A stretch of DNA of 64,000 nucleotides from Helicoverpa zea (lineage: Eukaryota > Arthropoda > Insecta > Lepidoptera > Noctuidae): NCBI RefSeq assembly GCF_022581195.2, contig NC_061462.1, positions 4,836,001-4,900,000 on the forward strand, written 5' to 3'. The notes under the pieces are model-generated. The model did not search any database and was not told where the DNA came from. It was given only the letters and a program-made list of their open reading frames with translations. The first letter of the stretch is position 1; the number at the start of each line of letters is the position of its first letter. Positions 38,974 through 51,100 of this stretch are shown here, piece by piece. A program made the translations under genes and the position numbers.

Positions 38974-41829
38974 CTAAACTTGACTGTGTGTCAGTGTGTT
39001 CAAATCGTACGTGTTGGGCCAGTCCGGTACTTTCGACAAAGCTATGTTCGAAGGCTCTAGCGATGTCGGTGGAGCGATGAAAATATTCTTCTTACGTTTC
39101 AGTTCTTCATATGAAGCGAAGTCATTCAGTAAGTTCATTAGCTTTGCCCAGAAATCTTCCTCGTTCCACTTAAGGGTCGTTCGAACATCGCGTTGCTCTT
39201 CTAGGAAAGCGTACACTGAATTCTCCGGTCCAATGTCAGCGAATACATAAATAGTTTTTTCCGCTTTCAACATCTCGCTATGGATTTTCTTGATGTCAAT
39301 CTGTCCATAGTGTCTTATTAAATAGTTCGGAGAGAAAATGACGATTCTGGCAGAATAATCTCTGACGTAACGTTTAAAGTTTGCCGACCTCACATATCCC
39401 ATTTTGGAATAATCTGGCAAGTCATAGGATTGGAGTTTCAAAGAATCACAGTTCTGCATTACGGCTATAATTTCTCTGTTGACGAACTCTTCATCGGCCA
39501 CACTATAGTCAACTGTAATGCGATGTGACCTTGGCGGAGCTGGCTGTTGAATGGAACTTAACTTTTTCTTGACTATCGAATTAATCTGCTTTCTGTAGAT
39601 TATGAATATGACTAGAATAATTGTGTACAGCGATATGACGATGGTCATGAGTGTTATTACGATCGTGAATCTCATGTAACAAGCCTCCTTGGCCCAGAAT
39701 GGGCATCGTACATGACGCAAGTCGACAATCTGAAATAATTTTATGAACATTAGTTCTATGTTCTAGTTCAAGATGACAGCGATTGTGATATTAATGTCCT
39801 CTGTACTCACCTGAGTTTTAATAGTATCCTGAATATAATCAATAAACAAATAGTTCTCGCACGCGCAGTTAATTGGGTTTTTAGAAATCCATACACGCTT
39901 CATAGGTTTTTTCATTACGCTATGATACTCCTTCAATCCTTTTTCATCAGTCTGTAAAAAAAGCACCATTTATAACAATGCTAACGAAGGACGAAAATCA
40001 ATCGATGAAGGTATTATAATGTTCAGAAATGTATACTCACCCAAAGGTTCTGTATATTATTGTGAGTAATGTCTAAATTCTCGTGGCCATTCACCCACCA
40101 ATCCTCAAAAGCCACTTTAAATTCATTGTGACTTAAATTCAATAGCTTCAAATTATAAGTGTGGGCAAAAGGCGACGCCCTTTTCACCAGCCAAGAATTG
40201 TTCGCCAACTCTTTGTCCTCAAAATCAAGTTTATTGTAAGCCAGAGATATTGACATTCGCTGTTTATTGTTACTGAACAAATACGACGAAATCGTTTTCA
40301 AATTATTGTGTTCCATTTCCAAGTATATTAAGCTAAGTAGCGACGAAAAGGTTTGCCTGTAATAAAAAGTAAATTATGTCACATACCGTAATCGAATGAA
40401 AGGATATTGAGCAGACACGAATAAAATTTTACTTACCCAGATATTTCCACCAAAGAGTTATGACATAATTTAAGCCTCTCCAATCTTACTAAAGACGAAA
40501 ACAATTTAGGCTTTAGCTCGCTCAATTGATTGTAACTCAAGTCCAACTCGAGGAGGTTTATTTGATCGTTAAAAATGGCCTCGGGTAGGGATTTTATGTC
40601 ATTGTACGCTAATGATATGTTCGTTATCAGGGGCGAATTGGCAAACACGTCGTATGGTGTAGTCTCTAGCCCACTCCTCTGAATATATATTTGCTTCAAG
40701 TTTGGCAAATCCCCAAAAAGGTATTTAGGAAGCTCTTTCAGTTTGACGTCATTGTTAAGTATCACCACGGTTTCAAGCTCAGCGTTATTTCTGAACAAGT
40801 TCTGGGGTAGCGATGAAAATTTGTTGGAAAATAATGTCAGTTTCTTTAATTTCTTTAAGGGTTTAAATATCGAAGCTGGAAGTTCGTTAAGACCATTAGA
40901 ACTCAGATCTAATTCTTCAAGAACGTCGACGCCTGTGAAAAGGTCTTTAGAAAACCAGGTGACGTTACTCTGCCACAGGGAAAGTTTTCTTAAGAAAGAT
41001 AAATGGGAAAATAAATTCGAAGATATATTGGTCATGTGATTGTGACTAATTTCTAAAGTTTCAAGCTTTTCAAGTGGCTTGAACAACTCCTCGGATAAGT
41101 TGATGGTGTTCGATCTTATGTTCAGCCATGTTAACTTGTTTATGTCCGTAAACAAGTTGTCTGGGAGATGCGTAATCCCATTTATCGACAGAAGTAACTT
41201 TGTTAAGTCTTGTAATCCTGCAAAATGTTTTCTGTCGAAGTACCCTGAGAGGTTCTTTGCATTTTGGAATATGAGCGCCATCGTTTTGGACACTCCCATG
41301 TTAGTCAATACATCTTTGAACGAGGACGCCGGTAGTGGACAATCCTTAAAACTGACCGATTTAAAAGAACTCATTGTGTTGGCACATTTTGGTAACTTGC
41401 TGTAGTCAAGACTCGTTGCGTTCTCGCATTTAATATTTATGTAGATGTTCGGCAGTAAATTTATTTTTACTGTCCGACCTGAAAAGTTTTATTTCACGTT
41501 AATAAAAATACTGCTGAAATATAAGACACTTGAAAGCGACTTTAAAACCGAACATGACGTTATCCGCTTACGGTGACGTAACGGAAAGTGGAAAAGAAGT
41601 TTGTGTGAAGAAAAATTGAAATCACAATAGTAAAACTTGCGACTCGGCTTTAAAAGGCATTCGTAAGCGTCAACATTTAAGTGCACTCACCATCGATGTT
41701 GCAATTGAGTTCAACGGCGAGCGTGCCACCGCAAACGCAGTTAGGCTCACTCGGACACATCAGCCGCGCTGCACCAATTATTTGTAGTGTCAGCGCGGCC
41801 ACCGCTGCATATATTACTTTACGATACAT
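38974..41829 (-). CDS. Toll-like receptor, LRR-TM-TIR, 5 coding exons, 797 aa
   Basis: Exons on the minus strand are 41829-41691, 41478-40437, 40356-40041, 39951-39811 and 39729-38974. Every intron (212, 80, 89 and 81 bp) has GT donor (GTGAGT or GTAAGT) and AG acceptor, and phases 1, 2, 0, 0 match, giving 797 residues. The ATG at 41829 has a good context (GCC ATG). Residues 1-21 are a signal peptide. Residues 25-43 are an LRRNT (CPSEPNCVC). About 15 LRRs follow, from about residue 135 to 497 (for example LEELDLSSNGL and LLELDLSYNQL). One LRRCT begins WISKNPINCAC (520-530) and ends with Cys555 and Cys563. The membrane span is about 567-591. The TIR is about 615-750 with DYS (box 1) and DFW (box 3). 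Family role: binding of Spaetzle-like ligands outside the cell and signalling through MyD88-type adaptors. Insect Tolls are usually longer (about 900-1300 aa) and mostly have two cysteine clusters. Orthology is not assigned. Confidence 0.93.
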
Positions 41830-41940
41830 GGCTAGGCCCACGCGACAGCTAACAACATTTACTTCATCCGCTGTTTCACCATATGCTGCAGAATTAGCAC
41901 TTTGATCTTCGTCCAACCCATGTTTTCCTTTTCATTTGAC
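41691..41940 (-). other. First coding exon of Toll-like gene with partial 5' leader
   Basis: The coding part is 41829-41691 (46 codons plus one base). It encodes the signal peptide and LRRNT cysteines and ends at a GTGAGT donor. An in-frame TGA at 41934-41932 blocks any longer protein. A plausible acceptor (TTCTAATTGTTCACAG) ends at 41941, so a non-coding leader exon probably lies further upstream on the minus strand. That upstream exon was not located. Confidence 0.65.
41832..41935 (-). promoter_or_regulatory. Three upstream ORFs in the Toll-like leader
   Basis: Three short ATG-initiated frames precede the main start: 41935-41894 (13 codons plus stop), 41921-41859 (20 codons plus stop) and 41858-41832 (8 codons plus stop). 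The first two overlap in different frames. The third ends 2 bases before the main ATG. If the leader is transcribed as inferred, these would be expected to lower translation of the receptor and require leaky scanning or reinitiation. Confidence 0.5.
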
Positions 41941-41941
41941 C

Positions 41942-42619
41942 TGTGAACAATTAGAAACTCAACATGATTGCTTTTTCGTATAAACTGATGTACATGTATT
42001 GGTTTTCATTTGGTTTCGAGTGCCGGCTGTGGAATTGATTCCGCTATTCATAGTTTACAAGCATGGCCAACAAAAAGCGCTGGGAGATAAATTGCCAAGC
42101 GGCAAATATAATGGAACTGTCTGTGTGATAGCCAGTTATCTCGGTACACCGCACATGGATATTTTCCATTATTAATAAAACCTATCATAAGGTTATTAAA
42201 ATGGTGTAATTTTATTCATTGCGTTGCACACATAATATATTTATCATAAACCAAAATATGTACTGTTGAGTATTTATCCAGTAAAAGCAGTAATTGCGTA
42301 GATTATTTACTGAGTATTATTTTACTGTTTAACAACATGGAGCAGTTAAGTAAATGAAATGAGTAATTAAGCTCATTATATATTATTTAAAATTAATTGC
42401 GTTAAATTACGTCATGTGCTAAGTTGTAAAATCTGGTCCAATTGTATCTTTCATCTAGTACAGAAAAACAGAATAACATTACTCAATACTAGGTACCCTG
42501 AAAAGCTAAAATTATTATTGTGATGCTATCATTCAATTTTGACGAACCAAATATCTAATCTTAATCAACAGTAGATTTATTTCAAAGAGTTATATAAATA
42601 TATAAATAAATAAACCCCC
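41942..42619. other. Region upstream of the Toll-like coding exons
   Basis: No coding exon seen. If the acceptor at 41941 is used, this is intron sequence and the promoter is further right. If not, it holds the promoter. No clear TATA or initiator was identified. Confidence 0.4.
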
Positions 42620-42734
42620 TTACTTATAAAATCTCTAATCACCTACTAAGCAACATTTTAACTAATCACTACTTAAAATCTTAAGTAGTGATTAAATGTT
42701 AGTTAAGACATGCTTAAACAACGTTTATAAGTAA
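42620..42734. repeat. Imperfect 115-bp palindrome (MITE-like)
   Basis: The central stem TAATCACTACTTAA (42663-42676) pairs perfectly with 42681-42694 around a 4-nt loop. Outer pairs AACATTT/AAATGTT, TAAGCA/TGCTTA and TACTTATAAA/TTTATAAGTA extend it with bulges. Confidence 0.75.
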
Positions 42735-43053
42735 GAATTTATTAAACAGCCCTTAAGTATTACTTATATATAATTCACGTATAAAAGTAAGGCTGAAAAT
42801 GTTTATATCCAAAAAAAAAAAATATAGGTAGACATATACCTGGTACCTACCTACATGTAAGCGTATAAATAGCTATGTACTCTGACTAAGGCAGCTAATT
42901 AAAAACTCTTAGTTCGCTACATATTCATTGCTCAACCCTCTATTACATTTTCATATGTAACAGCAAATGAAACACTGTGCACCACATCTAGACCATCATG
43001 GTTGTGTTAAGTCAAGAGCAAGTGAGTTTTAACCGGGAGAGAACAACCGCATG

Positions 43054-43133
43054 CCGACCGCTGCGACACCGCCCGACTTCGGCCGACACCACCCGACTTC
43101 GGTCGACTTCGTCCGATACCGCACGGCTCCGCC
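43054..43133 (+). repeat. 10-bp GC-rich minisatellite
   Basis: About eight units of period 10, such as CGACTTCGGC, CGACACCACC and CGACTTCGTC, beginning near 43054. It is strikingly GC-rich against its AT-rich surroundings and lies within a spurious-looking 63-codon ORF (42998-43186). Confidence 0.85.
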
Positions 43134-43954
43134 CAACAGGCCACCAGACCGTTATCACAATTTCCGCAATAGGATTAGGTTTGTTTTAATGAACCGCTTT
43201 AGGTCGGACATGCTTTTTTCAAACAGATAACAAATGGCTTTTGTTTTTGTGCTATCGATCTTCAACTGATTGGAGCAGTAAAGGGTTTTTTCCCTTTCGA
43301 AGTCTGGATTGGTTTCATAAATAGCTTTCCCTGTCACTAGATATTTTGTTTTTCTGGACCTATCATCTGAAATCACTAAGGCGGAAAATTCATGATAATA
43401 CATTTCATTGCATAACTAGGTGAAAGGAAACTTTATTTAGTAACCTATTTGAATTCTACTTCGAGACATGAATCAAGGGAACCACCGATGCAATAATTGC
43501 TCCTGTTAAGCTGCAACCGATCTGATAATTCCAAGTAGACAATCCAGTTGATAGTGCCGACTTGAATTTATCGAGTAGGGAAATATCTGGCGTTCCGAGA
43601 CCTTCCTGAAGACAATCGAAATTGGATTGAGAATATATTGTGGCTTATGTCACAGCACTACAGGCTAGATAAGTTAGAAATCGATTATGGAGTATCGAAA
43701 TCGATTTTATTTCTAAGAAGAAAAATGCTAGTGTTTTCTTTATGTATGCCATTGATATTGTTATGTATACTGTATAAGATAGGTATTACTTCTAAGAAGT
43801 GACAGAATGACAGTTATTTTGATTGATGCCTGCCTTTGTTATCCTTAGAGTGTTTACTACAAGAGACGAGTCCGGCGTCCTTGAAAGTTATCTTATTATC
43901 TTAATATATTTTCTCAAGATACGCTTTTTTTGGGGTAAATTTATGTAACCTTTT
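43134..43954. other. Gene-free stretch
   Basis: No coding region or repeat family supported. Confidence 0.5.
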
Positions 43955-44240
43955 TGTCGTCCTGCTGCTGGGCACAGGCCGCCTCTTACATCTTTGTATG
44001 AGAGAGTGTGGAGGATCCTGCTTTAAAGATTGAGCGTTAATCACTACGCTTGCTCAATGCAGGTAGATGATTTCAGACTTTCTTGTCCAGGTTTCCTCGA
44101 GATGTTTTCCTTCGGCTTTTAATCAGCCATTGTTGTCTAAGAAACACGTACCTACTTAGGAAGTACATACAAACTTAGAATGGAACCCACATACATATGA
44201 AAGGTTTGTGCTTTACCCACTTGGCCACAACCACTTTCTT
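43955..44240 (-). mobile_element. Dispersed LINE/SINE-type repeat fragment
   Basis: Contains CTGCTGGGCACAGGCC, CAGGTTTCCTCGAGATGTTT, TCCTTCGGCTTTTAATCAGC and CACTTGGCCACAACCAC in the order of a repeat I know to be abundant in moths. It is diverged and non-coding. Confidence 0.65.
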
Positions 44241-44661
44241 ACTTACTTATGATTATAATAAGACTGTGTTCTATTTTCACACCTACTGCCATATTTATAC
44301 GACTGATTATTCTCATAAATATTTATGCTTTGCATTTCCCACTACACATACGCTTGATCGGTAAATCCTTTATTGAAAATTCTCTGTTGGCATTAACCCC
44401 CTAATGCATACGTCTGTAGTTGTCACTTCAGTGTCATGCTCTATCATTAGCAAGGCTGTGGATATTCGTAATTCAGAAGACAACCCTTAGCTCTGACAGG
44501 CGTGATTAAAATAATTGATGATAGTGCACGAGTGAAACGTGCAGGGTTGACATTTTTAAAGTTACTAATTGTTAACGTAATATATCGTTGGTTTTACTGG
44601 CAGTCTTGAAAATATTCATGTTAGCAACTTGTCAAATTCTTTAGTTTAAATAATCATCATT

Positions 44662-44760
44662 AATTTAAGAGCCCAGCTCTTGTCGGTGCAGCTCCTTCCA
44701 TTTACACCTATCTAGCGCCAACTCCTGAACTTTGTTATACGTCACAACCTTCACCTTTTC
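44662..44760 (-). pseudogene. Fragment of a retroelement reverse-transcriptase C-terminus
   Basis: The minus strand reads EKVKVVTYNKVQELALDRCK then WKELHRQELG without a stop. This resembles C-terminal stretches of non-LTR polymerases dispersed in Lepidoptera. It is about 31 codons, with no other part of the element next to it. Confidence 0.5.
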
Positions 44761-47700
44761 TTTAGTTTAAATAATACTACAAAGAAAATTAATTTATACT
44801 ATTTATGAAAAACATTGACTGTTTTAGATTGTCTTTCATATTACACGTATGTTTAAAGGATGTTTTAGTTTCAAGTAAATTTTCGTTAATAGGCAGATTT
44901 ATTTCCACGTATTTTGGTAGTTCCCGCTCAAGAAGTAAATAAGAAAACACCTCTTGAGAACTAGTTACCTTCATCCTGTTACACAGCACGTACATTCCTA
45001 ATGTAGCAATTAAAACTTATGTAATGAGCACACAAACTACTTACTAAAGCAACAACATTTGAGATTGAAACATTTGGTAGGTACTTCATAAATTAATTTA
45101 GTCTGTTAACCCATTTCCTACGGGAACCCGAGTAAGCCGCTTTTCTCAAGTAACGACTAAAGTAGCAATTTTGAACAGGCATCATACCTCCTTGTATAAA
45201 ACGAAGAATAGAGAGCAATCTTGTAAATAAAGCGAAGATAAAACAAAGAAGATAAAAATATGATTTTATTTCGGATACAAACAGCAATTTAGGACGGCCT
45301 AAACATGTTTATCGAGATAAACCGTTTACTGAAAAAGGTAAATCTAATTTACCGGAGCGACGGTTAATATTCCAGTTCCTTTTGATAGTTTTCCGTGGGA
45401 TTAGGAACAAGAAAAGGTGAAAATTTAGTTTGCATAAACAAGATAGCCTCGTAGAATGTTGATCACTTGTTTTGCATCCTCCGACCTAGTTCTGAGAATA
45501 GCAGCACTAGCTAAACCGAAACTTGTACAAAACCGTCTGCGAAGTTTTGAAATAGATAGATTAGTAAATAAGTTCTTTCTTTGTACTGGAGAAAATTATG
45601 AACGATGTGGTTTTATAAGTAAGCTGTATTAGAGGATGGTTTAGATCGATATAGACCTTTGAACTTATAACCTTCTCATGCCAGCGTTTTTACTATGATT
45701 CGATCTGTTTCTCTTTAGTAACATTCACAGATATTGAGTATTGAAATTCAAACAATGGTATCTAGGCATATGAATATATTATGGCCTTGTTCTTGGAATA
45801 CAACTGTAGAATACATTAAATGGACAGTTCATGCCTACATCAGTACTTAGGTACATAAACACTACCTAGTATACCTACGTTCATTGGTTTCGGTGACCTG
45901 AAGTACCTTCTAAATTATGATCAATAGTCTATGTCAAACCCTAGTGTATGATAATTGTACTTAACCCAAATACTTACTGTATTTGATTAGCCTAAAATTT
46001 TGTATTTTATGATGTTAATTAAATTGATAAGAAATAACTAAATACAGACTACGTAATTTTTAACAAGTAGGTTCGTTTGGAACCTTAAAAGATCTGAACT
46101 AGAGGAAAATATTTTTATCACCTTTCTCAGTGCCGACAAGTTACCTGATAAGGAGTCACCTATAAGTGCCTCTTACAATAAGTATGATCCTCACTAATCC
46201 TTATCTCCTCAAACATTATGTTAAAACCTAGCTCCAGACTGTCAAAAAACAAAACACGACTATCCAAAACGAAATCCAATAGGTACAGTCGGAGCCAACT
46301 TGCATAAATCCGATTATCATAGCGGTACGCGACAGATATGGAACAAAATACAATATACGATGGTACAGTCAAACGCAGCATATGCGGTTGGCGTTCGAGA
46401 TAAATGACCACTGCATTACACAACTTTTTCAGGGGGAACTAAGTTGCTAAGTGACTAAGTACCGTAACGGCAGTTTTTGTTTGGGTGGCGATATTTTTTG
46501 GTGAGGAGAAAGTTATTTCCTACATACTCATATGTTGGTACACATATGTAGATTCAGTTTTGTCCTCATATAAGGCAATGTCTATAGGAAATGCAACCAT
46601 GATCTAAAGTGCATCTAAGACTGACTCCCTCATAAATTATAAATGATATTAATTTTTAATTGAATATTGTTTTGCACATTATATTTTCGAAGGACACGGT
46701 GTCCAGCATAGACCACATTTTCAAGAAAATAAAAAAATATTTACACTCTGTAATCTATGCGACATGTGGTGGACTCGTACAATTGAAACAGTCTAACCGA
46801 AGATTCGTAAAAGACACCATTCAAAACCAAGTGACATTTGAACACCAGTCGCCACACAACATATGAGCTACCAGCCATCAATCAATAATTATACACAATC
46901 ATAAAAGACAAATTTCGTTTACACCAAGCACGATACAAGTAGGTACTCAAGACGATCTGCCGTGGTTCAAGTTTATAAGGAAGCTTTCCCCTTGGGAACC
47001 GTCAGGCCCTTAATCAAACTGTTAAGCAAGCTCAAGAAGTTAGTTCGAGCTCTTCGCCACTAAACCCCGCAAAACATAATTGTTGCCACTATCTGTTACA
47101 CTAATTTAGACTGTATTAATAGTGCTTGTGATGTAAGTAGCGTTATAGTGTATATGCGTCTTAAGTTATTGTGTAAGGCAGTTGCATTAAATTAATAGGG
47201 TGTTCGAACAAAATAGAAATCTGGGAATGTTTCTCATTTCTTTGAACTGGGTCTGGGTATAGGAGCAATATTTGACATGATATTGAAAGTAAGAGCTTTG
47301 AATGTTAAATATTGCGAACACATAATTCAGATCAATTTATTAAATAGTACCTACGCGAATGCTGAAACTTAATGCTCATTTTGGACTCTTGTGTCAAATT
47401 CTGCAAACCAGCCCTAATACCTATAAACATAATGGAAACTGTCTCTGTTTATAGAACAACTTCTTAATACTGCCCAGTGAAGACGTCAGCGACAACCTCA
47501 GCCGGAGTTTCCTATCTCAAACTTGGGCTTGAAGACGATTCTCCGCAATATAGACCGATTCCAGTCCAATGCAAATTATTCTTGAATTATCCAGAATATT
47601 CCTCGACATTTACAAGAAGGATACAACCAGTTGATATACGATCTTGGGTTAGTTGTTATGCAAGAGATAAGGCTGGCTGGTAATAGGAATAAATTAAACA

Positions 47701-47998
47701 TAGCTGACGGTACGAGCGGTGTCTTGTAATCTATGATAATTCTGCATCACTGCAAGATGTAAGAACGGATAACGTGTTTGTCAATGTGGGAAGTTTGCAC
47801 TGAAGACTTTTAGATCTCCATGTATTTTTCTGTATGTGGTGTGTTTCTCTGTATGTGGATTCCTGAGGAAATTACTTACGATAAGTAAACAAACTGATTA
47901 CTTTCTGGGCCTATGTCATCGCATATTCTCATCAAAAAACTGTACAAGTACATTCCACTTTTGTGGCCTATGATTATACGAATGAAAAGCGCGTTCAG
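44761..47998. other. Gene-free stretch
   Basis: No gene seen. The open frame at 47477-47683 starts at GTG and matches nothing I know. Confidence 0.5.
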
Positions 47999-48085
47999 AA
48001 AAGTAGTTTTATAACTCTAACTGTTAAATAATTCTTAGCAGTAAGCTAAGAATTATTTAACAGTTAGAGTTATAAAACTACTTTT
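47999..48085. repeat. Perfect 40-bp hairpin (first of a pair)
   Basis: Arms 47999-48038 and 48046-48085 are exact reverse complements around a 7-nt loop. Confidence 0.95.
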
Positions 48086-48142
48086 ATAAAATCTAACTTC
48101 ATAAATGCTACTAAAGCATTTATGAAGTTAGATTTTATAAAA
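48082..48142. repeat. Perfect 28-bp hairpin (second of a pair)
   Basis: Arms 48082-48109 and 48115-48142 are exact reverse complements around a 5-nt loop. The first four bases are shared with the preceding hairpin, so the two stems compete at that junction. Confidence 0.95.
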
Positions 48143-51100
48143 AAGGGATAGAATTTTCTTTGACGGGGTTTTCAGGCCATTTATCAAATAATATATCATT
48201 ACGTTACGGGCAAATGCACTCATATCATTTTTACGCCCACATAATTTTACACTTCTTCAGTCTTCCATCGAGAGATGTAGCAGACTTTATTACGACGGAA
48301 TAAAGGCTAATTTCGTATGACAAAGATATTTTCTGAGAATAAACTCGTGGTATCAGGTGCGGTGAGGTCGTAAGCTCGTCGGATTTAAGGCTTCGCATTC
48401 CAGGTGTTACGTTACTGAGGTACACTCACAATTAGACGGGTTCAGCAAATTGATGTTGTTTATGAGACACTGGGTAGCATTGGGTAACACTGAGTAACAC
48501 TGGGTAACACTCGGTAGCTTTGGTATAATGAGGTTTTTAGCAGTCAGTTGAAATTGGAGTGGTGAGTAATTGTCTTTCGTCTTGTTAGGGAAAATTGACT
48601 TCGTTAAAGCAACATGTTGTTTTTTAACAAAAGCTTTGTTAAGACAACAGGCATGTTTGTAAACATCATTTATTCAAAATTACAAAATGAGCTAATAAAA
48701 TAAATAGGCTAAAAGTTATTCCGGATAATTACCTCATACCTACCACCTTATAATTTGTTAACCGAAGAAGAATATGTTATCAAACCACACCTTCAAATAT
48801 GCTTGAAACAGACAAATTTGCTCATTACCTTATTCAAATATAAACCCACTAATAAGTTAATTAACCCCACTTCTATAAATACATTTTAAATGTTGAAAGT
48901 ACTTTGTACAAAGTCTGGGAATTTTAGCACGTGTAAGTCACACTAAGGGGTTTATTCGCAGCTTCGCTATGTAATTATGAAGAAAAGAACAATGAGTGCT
49001 CGCCTTTATAAGTGTTAGGACTATTGTATGACAAAAGAAGGCTTAACGTCGGACAGACAATTTAGGGACTATATTTATTTGTCAAAGACATTTGTGTTAA
49101 GGTTCATTATTTTATTAAAAAGGCTTTATTGTTTGTTGATTATCCTTGTTATTAAATGTTGATTTGATAGGTAAGATATTGTCGAGAATATGACTGATTT
49201 TATATCACGTTAAGCAATATAAATGGCCGTAAGTAGGTTATGTAACGGGATGATGATGATGTTATCGATCAAGTCATAAAACTTATTGAGAAAACAAAAA
49301 TTGAAACGAAAATAAGTTATTGTTATAACTATTTTACTTAGTAATATCGAGTCTCTTTGTAGTTCTAGAATCTAACAAAAACTATTTCCAAGTACCTACA
49401 AAAGAAGTGTCAACACAAAAACTACTTACATAAGATAATATTTCACACCTCTTTGAACATTTCTAATATCTTTATCTTTACCTTTCGACCCTCCTGTCAT
49501 TGTCACGAGCAGCTGGCACGTATTTTATTTAGCCCCGGTTAGAATTACAAACGGTATCGTATTTACGAATGTAAAACATTAATTGACGTAACAAACTGTG
49601 TTGACGTGATGAAAATTTGTTTCGTTTATCAAAACTCTGTAGTTTATTTGAAATTCTCAACAGATTTTGGAAGATACCTACATAATTTTGGATGAATTTA
49701 GTTTGCAAACTTTTAAAGACGTCAAAGCTTTGCAAAGTTTCTGTAACGTAATTTAAGATACGGACGTTGGAAGATCTGATCTAAATAAGAGTCAGTTTAG
49801 TTCACGTAATTTATTTCAGCAACCAGTTTACAGCACAGAATAGTAGCATCTAGCATTAAAAATACATTAAATTTATTTTCTTGGAAACTATAAAAGGTAA
49901 ACTTTTCACACGTCTACTTCACAACAAAGTTACAAAAGGTAAGACGTTGAAAGAATACCGTTGATCCTAGCTCTCCTTCGCGTAAAGCCCACTGGAATTA
50001 CAGAAAAATAACGCCCAAGAAAACAACGAACGCAATAAAATCCTACTTAGGTGATAACACAATAAAAACTAGAGCGGCACATAACGTAATTCTATTACGA
50101 ACATAAAACTCCCATCGGCTTTGTTTACGTAAAAAAAAACTGTCGTAATAATTTTATTTCCTTTGCCTTTCCGACATCACTATACCTGTTGTTCTTTCTC
50201 TTTGTTGATCACTCAAGTGATAGCAATGAGGGACAATGGACCTCCCGGACGAGTTAGGGTTGGTATTCGGGCTTTTATTGTCTCAAGGTCATTCGTTTAA
50301 TTAATTTGTCATTTAGGGGTGGTTGAGTGACAAAAGTAAGGCCGACCCAACTCGTTTGCTTATCTCAATTTAAATAGTTGGTGTTGTATTGTTAGCTGTT
50401 TTCATTGAAATGAACTAGGTAGATCGGTGTTTTATCGACTATTTATTAAGATAAAATCGACCCCTTTAAAGTGTAAAGTATACACATACACTTACGTTAC
50501 AAAGACTGAACGTTACGAGGATTACATAAAGGAAAATAGATAGGTACAAAGCGACACAGATTTTTCCCATCTCCTTTTCAAATTGTACCCAAGAGATCGA
50601 ACAAAGCCAAAGCGCGACTAGGCTTACACATAACGTTTCATTCGAACTGAAAATGGAAAAAGTACAAGCTGCCTATCACCTCGCGGAATTGTGAGAGTCA
50701 ATCGTCGGAAATGGATCTTTGCGATGTTCGCTGGCGATAGTAATCGATGCCAATAGGAATGGCGCAGTGGGGACTCGGCCTTCGTTGTCGAGCGCAGACC
50801 AGAAACCCTGACCTCTGGGTCAGGGCTTTGTTGTTGCATCGAGATAAATATTTGTATGGCCTTGTTTTGCTTCAGGACTAAAGTGTTTGTTACGTGATGT
50901 GGTAAGTGCCTTATGATTTATTGATAGTCGTGCCTATAGATGATTTGTGGATTTTGGTTGAGTTTTATGGTAGTGTGATATTTAAAACTTATGTAGTGCT
51001 TTTAATAGATGAATGAGAGAATAGATAAAGCTTAGATTTGATTCACCAATTTTTGTCAGTGATACAAATAAAACTACAAACAAAGTTAGGTTAAACTTGA

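Noticed and set aside
40023..40040. Extension of LRR exon 3 past the donor (VSIHF)
   Set aside because: The GTGAGT donor at 40040 joins in phase to exon 4 and the LRRCT. The extension is intron read-through.
38996..41405. Plus-strand ORFs of 84-108 codons
   Set aside because: All are antisense shadows of the Toll-like exons.
41830..41916. Longer N-terminus for the receptor (DEDQSANSA...)
   Set aside because: This frame has no ATG, only TTG at 41916-41914, and would bury the signal peptide.
42998..43186. 63-codon Arg/Thr-rich ORF
   Set aside because: Mostly translation of a 10-bp minisatellite, whose period is not a multiple of three.
47477..47683. 68-codon ORF with a protein-like composition
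   Set aside because: Starts at GTG and has no recognisable family. Left as unannotated.
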